Origin: an uncultured Bacteroidia bacterium
GTDB taxonomy: Bacteria; Bacteroidota; Bacteroidia; Bacteroidales; UBA932
Assembly (NCBI GenBank): GCA_902782225.1
Contig: CACZMF010000001.1
Span: 62,001-126,000 of the forward strand
Direction: 5' to 3'
Length of the DNA stretch: 64,000 bases
The translations under genes were made by a program, and so were the position numbers. Below the pieces are notes generated by a model. That model was not told the DNA's origin, made no database searches, and worked only from the letters and a program-made list of their open reading frames with translations. Positions within the stretch are counted from its first letter, which is position 1, and each line of letters begins with the position of its first letter. This document shows, piece by piece, positions 8,081-14,344 of the stretch.

Positions 8081-9073
8081 ATGTTTAATTATCGACTCGA
8101 CGACCCTCTCAATGCACGAATGTATTTCGACGATGCCCCCGTAGGGGTGCTCAATTCTCCGCAGATCCACCGCCCCCGGCGCGGCACGATCGGCCGGTAT
8201 GTGAATATCCTGCTGGACGAATGGTTCAAGAAGATCCTCGGCGCGAGCAAGAACAAGGACATCCTTCTGAAGATCCTGCAGGAACTCATCCCCGAGCGTG
8301 AGATCGTGGACATTGAATACAACCGGAAGCCGGTCCGCAAGCGCAACGTGTTCAAGGGCTGCCACGACGCCTTCTTCGACGTGGAGTGCGTCGACGGCTA
8401 CGGGACTCGGTTCGTGGTGGAGATGCAGCGTGCGCACCAGGAGCACTTCCACGACCGTGCGCTGTTCTATTCAACCTTTCCGCTGCAGGAGCAGGTGCTG
8501 GCGCGGGGGAAGGACGCGGATAAGGAGCCTGAGTCGCACGACCTTCACTTCGACTACCCTCCGGTGTATGTGGTGAGTTTCCTGAACTTCTCGTTCCATC
8601 CTTTTTCGGAGCGGATAGTGTACCGGTACGACCTTCGTGAGCGGGAGAGCGGCGAGCTGATGACGGACCGTGTGAACTTCATCTTCCTGGAGATGACCAA
8701 CTACAAGCGGGGCTACAAGGAGCCCCATCCGGAAGACAGCTTCGCGGAAAAGCTCTCATGGGCCTTCACGCACATGTCGTCGCTGACGGAACGTCCCGTG
8801 GCGCTGATGGAGGAAGTCTTCGCGAAGATATTCGAGGCGTGCGAAGTGCGCGCGCTTGATGCTGAAGAACGTAAAGAATATAGAAAAGACATGACAACAC
8901 AGTGGGATATAGATGATATTGCCAATACCCGTTATTGGGAAGGGAAGGCGGAAGGGAAAGTGGAAGATGCCAGAGCGATGCTGGCGGATGGAATGAAGGA
9001 ATCGCTGGTAGCCAAATACACCGGTCTAACCTTGGAGAAGATCAGCGAATTACAATCGAGTAAGAATGTTTAA
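8081..9073 (+). CDS. Rpn family nuclease / PDDEXK_2 transposase-like protein 2
   Basis: A 330-residue paralogue of the preceding nuclease. The core reads HDAFFDVECVDGYGTRFVVEMQRAHQ, giving Asp100 and Glu114-x-Gln116, followed by DRALFYSTFPLQEQ and PPVYVVSFLNFSFHP. The N-terminal part (IGRYVNILLDEWFKKIL) differs strongly from that of the first copy, whereas the last 35 residues (ARAMLADGMKESLVAKYTGLTLEKI) are almost the same, down to codon level. This pattern suggests that tails are exchanged or conserved independently of the nuclease domain. An in-frame ATG at 8891 preceded by an A-rich tract could start a separate tail protein. Likely role: DNA cleavage in recombination or defence; the target is unknown. 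Confidence 0.85.
   Translation: MFNYRLDDPLNARMYFDDAPVGVLNSPQIHRPRRGTIGRYVNILLDEWFKKILGASKNKDILLKILQELIPEREIVDIEYNRKPVRKRNVFKGCHDAFFDVECVDGYGTRFVVEMQRAHQEHFHDRALFYSTFPLQEQVLARGKDADKEPESHDLHFDYPPVYVVSFLNFSFHPFSERIVYRYDLRERESGELMTDRVNFIFLEMTNYKRGYKEPHPEDSFAEKLSWAFTHMSSLTERPVALMEEVFAKIFEACEVRALDAEERKEYRKDMTTQWDIDDIANTRYWEGKAEGKVEDARAMLADGMKESLVAKYTGLTLEKISELQSSKNV
8891..9073 (+). CDS. Possible internal small protein of Rpn 2
   Basis: In-frame ATG at residue 271, starting MTTQWDIDDIANTRYWEG and running 60 residues to the Rpn stop. The bases before it (tagaaaagac) are A-rich, as favoured for translation starts in Bacteroidetes. The same first 21 residues open the separate frame at 9089, which supports this Met as a functional module boundary. 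That it is translated separately is inference by analogy with E. coli RpnS proteins. Confidence 0.4.
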   Translation: MTTQWDIDDIANTRYWEGKAEGKVEDARAMLADGMKESLVAKYTGLTLEKISELQSSKNV

Positions 9074-9082
9074 GATAAGAGA

Positions 9083-9241
9083 ATGCATATGACAACACAG
9101 TGGGATATAGATGATATTGCCAATACTCGTTACTGGGAGGGGAAAGCGGAAGATGCTCGGGCGATGCTGGCGGAAGGAATGCCCATAGAGCGTATCGCCA
9201 AATACACCGGCCTGACTCCGGAGGCGATTGCCGCGCTGTAG
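9083..9241 (+). CDS. Free-standing copy of Rpn C-terminal tail (52 aa)
   Basis: A short frame opening MHMTTQWDIDDIANTRYW and ending YTGLTPEAIAAL, directly after the second Rpn gene (9-base gap). From the second Met it matches the internal tail of Rpn 2, with a seven-codon gap and divergence toward the end (EGMPIERIAKYTGL). No nuclease residues are present. It is either a degenerate leftover of a third Rpn gene or a small independent protein that could act on the nucleases. It is followed by the second copy of the hairpin repeat, just as the first Rpn gene is. Confidence 0.5.
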   Translation: MHMTTQWDIDDIANTRYWEGKAEDARAMLAEGMPIERIAKYTGLTPEAIAAL

Positions 9242-9376
9242 CAGGTCTGCAGTTCTGTGGTAGGAGCTGGCACGTTTTGAGGCGATTTCGTAGCAGGCCC
9301 TGCCGTCGGATGGCAGACCTGGCACGGTGTGGCCCCTCTCCCGTGCCAAATCCGGCCTCCAGCGCCCCCGGGCCTG
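9227..9376 (+). repeat. Rpn-associated hairpin repeat, copy 2
   Basis: About 92% identical to 7741-7891 by my alignment, again placed over the stop codon of an Rpn tail. The two hairpins are weaker here: GACCTG has become GAGCTG in the first and CAGGTC has become CAGGCC in the second. The rest of the 211-base gap before the serpin gene holds TATCTTCG at 9399-9406, a near-consensus -7 box. Confidence 0.7.
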
Positions 9377-9452
9377 GCGGGCATTTCCATTTTTTTAGTA
9401 TCTTCGCACCGTACACGCAAGATTCGGCTGGAATCTGCATTTTATTATTGTC

Positions 9453-10688
9453 ATGAGAATCCTTCACATAGCGGCGGCCGCACTTCTGCTTGCAGGCACT
9501 TCCTGCCAGGGCATCATCAATGATATCGATGCCAGGTTGAATCCGTATAAGCCCCTCGAACTCTCCACCAAATCCGCGGAGTTCGTGGACAAGAGCGATG
9601 ATTTCACTTTCGCATTCCTCGACCGCATCAACGCCGGGGCAAAGGAAGACTACATCATTTCTCCTCTCAGCATGCAGTTCCTGCTCGGGATGCTGCTGGA
9701 CGGCGCCCGGGGCGACACAGCCGCCGAAATCGCCAAGGTGCTCGGCTACGGGGCCGGCGAGGTGGACGCAGTCAACGAGTACTGCCTGTCGATGCTCAAG
9801 CAGCTGCCCGAGCTGGACAAGAAGACCAAGCTCTCAATTGCGAACGCCATCTTCGTGGATGACGGCTGGCCGCTTCTGGACAGCTACACAAGCATGGTCG
9901 GAAAGTACTACCGGGCGGAGGTCGCCAATCTGGACTTCAGCGACTCCAAAGGCTCGCTGAAGAAGATCAACGGCTGGAGCAACAAACAGACCAACGGGCT
10001 GGTGCCCAAGGTGTTGGACAGCGTCGACCCGGATATGCTCGCCTACCTCCTGAATGCCCTGTATTTCAAGAGCCAGTGGAAGGAAAAGTTCCCCAAAGGG
10101 TCCACCGCACCGGAAACTTTCACCTACGAAAACGGCAGCACCGGAAAGGCCACGATGATGAAAATAGACAAGGACTTCAGTTACGACGAGAACGACATCT
10201 ACAAAATCGTCCGCCTCCCATATGGCAACGGCGCTTTCTCCATGGTGGCCCTGCTGCCCCAGCCCGGGCACAGCGTGGCCGAAGTCACGAAAGCCCTTCG
10301 CAAGAAGGACTGGAAAGAGATTCTCCGCTCCATGGTGAGCTGCAAAGTGGACCTGTGGCTGCCGAAGTTCGAGACCAAGTACCATATCAACCTGAATGAG
10401 ATTCTTTCGGCGATGGGAATGCCGAGCGCGTTCGACGAGGAGAAGGCGGATTTCAAGGCCATGTCGCAGTTCGCCCTCTGCCTGAGTTTCGTGCAGCAGG
10501 ATGCGGTGATCAAGGTCGATGAGGAAGGCACCGAGGCCGCTGCCGTGTCCGTGGGAGGAATGATGAAAGATGCCGCAGTCGAACCGGGCCAGCGTGTTGT
10601 TTTCCACGCAGACCGCCCGTTCATCTACCTGATTACGGAAAGCAGCACCGGTGCCGTGCTGTTTGCCGGGCGCTACGGAAGCAAGTGA
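9453..10688 (+). CDS. Serpin family lipoprotein (protease inhibitor)
   Basis: A 411-residue serpin with a lipoprotein signal (MRILHIAAAALLLAGTSC). Serpin landmarks are in order: DDFTFAFLDRI, IISPLSMQFLLGMLLDGARGDTA, NALYFKSQWKEKF, the hinge IKVDEEGTEAAAVS, and the closing block VVFHADRPFIYLI...GAVLFAGRYG. The hinge keeps the E-E-G-T-E-A-A-A pattern expected of an inhibitory serpin, with the reactive loop lying in about SVGGMMKDAAVEPG. Attached to the cell surface or periplasm it would trap host, diet or competitor serine or cysteine proteases; the target cannot be read from the loop. Bacterial serpins are scattered and often thought to be acquired. The next gene starts 10 bases on, so the two may be co-transcribed. 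Confidence 0.9.
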   Translation: MRILHIAAAALLLAGTSCQGIINDIDARLNPYKPLELSTKSAEFVDKSDDFTFAFLDRINAGAKEDYIISPLSMQFLLGMLLDGARGDTAAEIAKVLGYGAGEVDAVNEYCLSMLKQLPELDKKTKLSIANAIFVDDGWPLLDSYTSMVGKYYRAEVANLDFSDSKGSLKKINGWSNKQTNGLVPKVLDSVDPDMLAYLLNALYFKSQWKEKFPKGSTAPETFTYENGSTGKATMMKIDKDFSYDENDIYKIVRLPYGNGAFSMVALLPQPGHSVAEVTKALRKKDWKEILRSMVSCKVDLWLPKFETKYHINLNEILSAMGMPSAFDEEKADFKAMSQFALCLSFVQQDAVIKVDEEGTEAAAVSVGGMMKDAAVEPGQRVVFHADRPFIYLITESSTGAVLFAGRYGSK

Positions 10689-10697
10689 TTTTCAGCT

Positions 10698-11330
10698 ATG
10701 AAGTTCGCTTTCAAGACGCTTGCCGTCCTGGCTCTGCTTGCGGCCGCTTTTGTGCTCTATTGCAACGTCCGCATCCAGAGCTATGCCGCGCCCCGGATCT
10801 ACGATGATGTCCGGGACGTGCCGCACAGGCATGCCGCGCTCCTGCTGGGCACCTCGCCCAATGTCCGTGGCGGACTCCAGAACATGTACTTCGTCTACAG
10901 GATCGAAGCCTGCGCCGAGCTCTTCGAGGCGGGAAAAGTGGACAGGATCATAGTCAGCGGCGACAACCGCCACCTGAACTACAACGAGCCCGAGGCGATG
11001 CGCAAGGCACTCGTGGCAAGGGGCATTCCGGGCGAGGTCATCTTCCTCGACTACGCCGGCTTCCGCACCCTGGATTCCGTGGTGCGCGCCCGGGAAATCT
11101 TCGGACAGGACGCGTATATCATTGTGAGCCAGCGCTTCCACAATGAACGTGGGATCTTCATCGCAAGCCGCAAGGGCATCGACGCCATAGGCTACAACGC
11201 CCGCGACACCCGTCTCAGATACGGCTTCAAGACAAGGATACGCGAGGTGTTCGCCCGCTGCAAGGTGTTTATCGACCTCATTATGGGCAAGCAGCCCCAC
11301 TTCCTGGGCGAGCGTATAGATATAGGATGA
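10698..11330 (+). CDS. SanA/YdcF-like DUF218 membrane-anchored protein
   Basis: A 210-residue protein with an N-terminal membrane anchor (about residues 5-24) and a DUF218 domain facing outwards. Family motifs include HAALLLGTSP, IIVSGDN, NEPEAM and the block YIIVSQRFHNERGIFIASRKG, which closely resemble E. coli SanA, a protein linked to envelope barrier function and vancomycin resistance at high temperature. The catalytic role of this family is not settled. It follows the serpin gene by 10 bases and meets the convergent next gene with one base between the stops. Confidence 0.75.
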   Translation: MKFAFKTLAVLALLAAAFVLYCNVRIQSYAAPRIYDDVRDVPHRHAALLLGTSPNVRGGLQNMYFVYRIEACAELFEAGKVDRIIVSGDNRHLNYNEPEAMRKALVARGIPGEVIFLDYAGFRTLDSVVRAREIFGQDAYIIVSQRFHNERGIFIASRKGIDAIGYNARDTRLRYGFKTRIREVFARCKVFIDLIMGKQPHFLGERIDIG

Positions 11331-11331
11331 A

Positions 11332-11850
11332 TCAGAGGCGCTCGAACTTGTAGCCCAGGCGGCAGAGTTCGATGGAAGCGCCGATCTTGTACATTACTTC
11401 CACCGTGATCAGGAAGAGCCGGTAGGCCTCGGCCGTGCCGGGCTCGACGCTGCGCCGCATCAGGAAATGATATGCCGAGGCGGCTGTGGACTGCATTGCA
11501 TCGACGCTGTGCCTGTGGTCTTTGAGGATGGTGTCGGTGATGTGGTCGTCCATATCGTCGAACTTCCTTTCACCCTGGAAGAAGGAGTACGGGGTGTCTT
11601 TGTATTTCTGCCAGTCCTTGTCCCAGAGGTGCGCCACAGCCATGCCGAGATACCCCGCGCAGCCCAGGCTGTATTCGGGATAGCCGTTGAACTCGCGCAC
11701 GGCGTCTCCGTAGTACGACGGTGCGTACCGGAGCCACGCCGAATCAATGTCTTCCGTCTCCAGGAGCGTGCCCTTGAGGTATCCGTTGCCGGTGCAGACC
11801 TCCAGCAGGTATCTGGTCAGGTCTTCCCTGTATTGTTCTTCCTTTGTCAT
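11332..11850 (-). CDS. Unrecognised cytoplasmic protein
   Basis: A protein of 172 residues (start MTKEEQYREDL) with no signal peptide or membrane segment, mostly helical and rich in aromatic and acidic residues (GYLGMAVAHLWDKDW, KFDDMDDHITDTILKD). I do not recognise the family. A frame beginning 7 codons earlier exists, but those codons overlap TAACTTCG at 11867-11860, a near-consensus -7 box, so the ATG at 11850 is preferred. It converges on the SanA-like gene and diverges from the threonine aldolase gene. Confidence 0.6.
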   Translation of the reverse strand: MTKEEQYREDLTRYLLEVCTGNGYLKGTLLETEDIDSAWLRYAPSYYGDAVREFNGYPEYSLGCAGYLGMAVAHLWDKDWQKYKDTPYSFFQGERKFDDMDDHITDTILKDHRHSVDAMQSTAASAYHFLMRRSVEPGTAEAYRLFLITVEVMYKIGASIELCRLGYKFERL

Positions 11851-11958
11851 AGTGCCTGCGAAGTTAGGCATTTTTTCGTTCCGATGAAAACCGAAGGTTT
11901 GGCGACGGTATGGCCGGTTTCTTGAAAAGATTTATTAACTTGCCCCAAATTAACGATT

Positions 11959-12996
11959 ATGCTGTCATTCACCTGTGACTACAGCGAAGGCGCCCATCCG
12001 CTGATACTCAAGCGCCTTGCCGAAACCAACCTCGAACAGGAGCCGGGCTACGGCTTCGACCGATTCACCGAAAGCGCCCGCGCCCTCATAAGGGAAGCCT
12101 GCGGGTGCCCGGAAGCCGACGTGTTCCTGCTTGTGGGCGGCACCCAGACCAATGCCACCGTCATCGACGCCCTGCTTGCGGGCTACGAAGGCGTCGTGGC
12201 TGCCGAGACGGGCCATATAGCCATCCACGAAAGCGGCGCCGTGGAATTCTGCGGCCACAAAGTGCTCACCATCCCCGGCCACGCCGGCAAGATTGACAGT
12301 GCCGGACTCGAGGCCTACCTCCGCTGGTACCATTCCGACCCATCAAAAGACCACATCGTCTATCCGGGCCTTGTCTATATTTCATTCCCCACCGAATACG
12401 GCACAATCTACTCGAAAGGGGAGATAGAAGCCATACGCGCCGTCTGCGACTCCTACGGGATCAAGCTCTTCATCGACGGAGCGCGCCTGGGCTACGGCCT
12501 GGCGGGCGTGGGCTGCGACGTGACCCTTCCCGAAATCGCCTCCCTGTGCGACGCGTTCTACATCGGCGGCACCAAGGTCGGGGCCCTCTGCGGCGAAGCC
12601 GTGGTGTTCCCTAAAGGCGCTCCCGCCCATTTCTTCTCCACCGTCAAGCAGCACGGAGCCCTCCTCGCCAAGGGACGTCTGCTTGGGCTTCAGTTCGAGA
12701 CCCTCTTCACCGACGGACTGTATTTCAAGATCGGCCGTGAAGCCGTCGAAAAGGCGATGCAGCTGAAGGCTATGTTCACGGCAAACGGCATCCCGCTCCA
12801 CATCAATTCCCCGACCAACCAGCAGTTCCCTATCCTCTCAAAAAGCCAGGCGGAGGCCATCGGGGAGCAGGTATGCTTCGAAATCTGGGAGGAACTTCCG
12901 GACGGGCGGCTCGTCACCCGTTTCGCCACCAGCTGGGCAACCGGCCAGGCCCAGATCGACGCTCTTTCAGCAATTGTTGCAAACGTGAAAAAATAA
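11959..12996 (+). CDS. ltaE: Low-specificity L-threonine aldolase, PLP-dependent
   Basis: A 345-residue fold-type I PLP enzyme of the threonine aldolase / beta-eliminating lyase family, splitting L-threonine (or allo-threonine) into glycine and acetaldehyde. The N-terminus MLSFTCDYSEGAHPLILKRL is characteristic of this branch. Other markers are LLVGGTQTNATV near the phosphate site, ETGHIAIHESGA, the PLP ring Asp in KLFIDGARLGYG, and the Schiff-base Lys in FYIGGTKVGALCGEA. Length fits the family. The glycine produced could feed purine synthesis, though the pur operon is far away. The promoter of the next gene overlaps its last codons, so it is likely a single-gene unit. Confidence 0.85.
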   Translation: MLSFTCDYSEGAHPLILKRLAETNLEQEPGYGFDRFTESARALIREACGCPEADVFLLVGGTQTNATVIDALLAGYEGVVAAETGHIAIHESGAVEFCGHKVLTIPGHAGKIDSAGLEAYLRWYHSDPSKDHIVYPGLVYISFPTEYGTIYSKGEIEAIRAVCDSYGIKLFIDGARLGYGLAGVGCDVTLPEIASLCDAFYIGGTKVGALCGEAVVFPKGAPAHFFSTVKQHGALLAKGRLLGLQFETLFTDGLYFKIGREAVEKAMQLKAMFTANGIPLHINSPTNQQFPILSKSQAEAIGEQVCFEIWEELPDGRLVTRFATSWATGQAQIDALSAIVANVKK

Positions 12997-13008
12997 TGAC
13001 TATATTTG
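12977..13008 (+). promoter_or_regulatory. Promoter of the TapB-like/hyp operon
   Basis: TTGC (12977-12980) and TATATTTG (13001-13008) are 20 bases apart, a full match to the pattern seen at other genes in this window. The ATG at 13013 is only 4 bases after the box, so the transcript would be leaderless or nearly so. Confidence 0.55.
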
Positions 13009-13012
13009 CGCT

Positions 13013-13663
13013 ATGAAACATTTTATATCTATATTGTCCGTGATGCTGGCCTTCAGCGCCTACGCATCTGCCCAGACCTGGTTCTGCACTGAGCCCGGCA
13101 CCCGCGTGTCCTATATCCAGAAAGACGCCATCGGAGCGCCCCAGAACGGCGCCGTCCAGTATGCAATCAAGGATGTGGCCCGCACCGGCTCTTCGACCGT
13201 AATCACCTACGACGTGACCGTGGCCGACAAGAGCGGCGCTTCCGTATCCCACCCCGGCTGCGTTGCAAAGTCCGACGGAAAGGCGTTCACCGCCGATGCC
13301 GGAGCCGCGATGGGGCAGTTCGACAAGGGCCTCGACATCAAGGGCAGCGCCCCCGGGATCCCCGAGAATCCTGTGATAGGCGAGAAGATTGCGGACACCT
13401 CCATTTCCATCGAATCCCTGATGGCCAACGTCAGCTATTCCAATATCCGCTTCACAAAGCACGAGCAGGTCACCACCCTCGCCGGCTCTTTCGACTGCTG
13501 GTGCCTGGAATATGACGTACGCGGCACCGTGGCCTTCATCAACCTCGACACGAAGGTCGAGCAGTGGATGGCGAAGGGTGTCGGCGAAGTGCTTGTCATC
13601 ACCCGGAACAAGGGCGGCAAGGTCCAGAACGTCAAGGAACTCGTCAACATAGTCAAGATGTAA
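13013..13663 (+). CDS. Secreted DUF3108/TapB-like protein
   Basis: A 216-residue protein with a cleavable signal peptide (MKHFISILSVMLAFSAYASA, then QTWF) and a beta-rich body. The C-terminal part (GSFDCWCLEYDVRGTV, then VEQWMAKGVGEVLVITRNKGGKV) resembles periplasmic DUF3108/TapB-like proteins of Bacteroidetes, which I recognise only loosely. The function is unknown. Its stop overlaps the hypB start (TAATG), so it is the first gene of the hyp operon, although nothing in it suggests a link to nickel. Confidence 0.6.
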   Translation: MKHFISILSVMLAFSAYASAQTWFCTEPGTRVSYIQKDAIGAPQNGAVQYAIKDVARTGSSTVITYDVTVADKSGASVSHPGCVAKSDGKAFTADAGAAMGQFDKGLDIKGSAPGIPENPVIGEKIADTSISIESLMANVSYSNIRFTKHEQVTTLAGSFDCWCLEYDVRGTVAFINLDTKVEQWMAKGVGEVLVITRNKGGKVQNVKELVNIVKM

Positions 13664-14334
13664 TGGACCCGGTCAAAGTCATCGAGATAAAGAAAAGCGT
13701 TTTCGCCGACAACGACCGCGATGCGGACCTTCTCCGCAAGGAACTCAAAGAACGGGGAGTATATCTCCTCAACCTGATGTCCTCCCCGGGCAGCGGCAAG
13801 ACCACCACTCTCATCCAGCTGATAAACAGGATAAAGGACAAGGTCCGCGTGGCCGTGATGGAAGCCGACATCGACAGCGACGTCGATGCCGTGAAGATCA
13901 AGGAAGCCACGGGGATTCAGTCCATCCAGCTCCACACCGGCGGCATGTGCCACCTGGATGCGGAGATGACCCGCCAGGGCCTCGGGGGCCTGGATCTGAA
14001 GGAGACCGACCTGGTGATACTCGAAAACGTGGGCAATCTCGTGTGCCCCGCTGAATTCGACACCGGCTCCTGCCGCAACATGATGATCCTATCCGTCCCG
14101 GAAGGGGAGGACAAGCCGCTCAAGTACCCGCTTATGTTTTCCGTCTGCGACCTGGTGGTCATAAACAAGATAGATGTGCTGCCGTATTTCGACTTCGATA
14201 TGGACAAGTGCCGGCAGTACATAAAGATGCGCAATCCCGCAGCGGAAGTGATCCCGATATGCGCCAAAAGCGGAGAGGGGATAGATGCCCTGGCCGGCTG
14301 GGTGCTGCGCGAACTTGAAAACTGGAAACACTAA
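13663..14334 (+). CDS. hypB: HypB nickel-insertion GTPase
   Basis: A 223-residue SIMIBI-class GTPase that drives nickel delivery to [NiFe] hydrogenase (or urease) precursors. Walker A is NLMSSPGSGKTTT (about 36-48), the Cys/His metal site is GGMCHLDAEM, switch region LVILENVGNLVCPAEFD, and the guanine-specificity motif is VINKID. There is no N-terminal His-rich nickel store. The start at 13663 overlaps the previous stop and gives the normal N-terminus; the longer open frame belongs to another gene. It is followed 10 bases later by an iron-sulfur flavoprotein gene and then hypA, but no hydrogenase subunit or hypCDEF gene is in the window. Confidence 0.92.
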   Translation: MDPVKVIEIKKSVFADNDRDADLLRKELKERGVYLLNLMSSPGSGKTTTLIQLINRIKDKVRVAVMEADIDSDVDAVKIKEATGIQSIQLHTGGMCHLDAEMTRQGLGGLDLKETDLVILENVGNLVCPAEFDTGSCRNMMILSVPEGEDKPLKYPLMFSVCDLVVINKIDVLPYFDFDMDKCRQYIKMRNPAAEVIPICAKSGEGIDALAGWVLRELENWKH

Positions 14335-14344
14335 AACAACCGAT

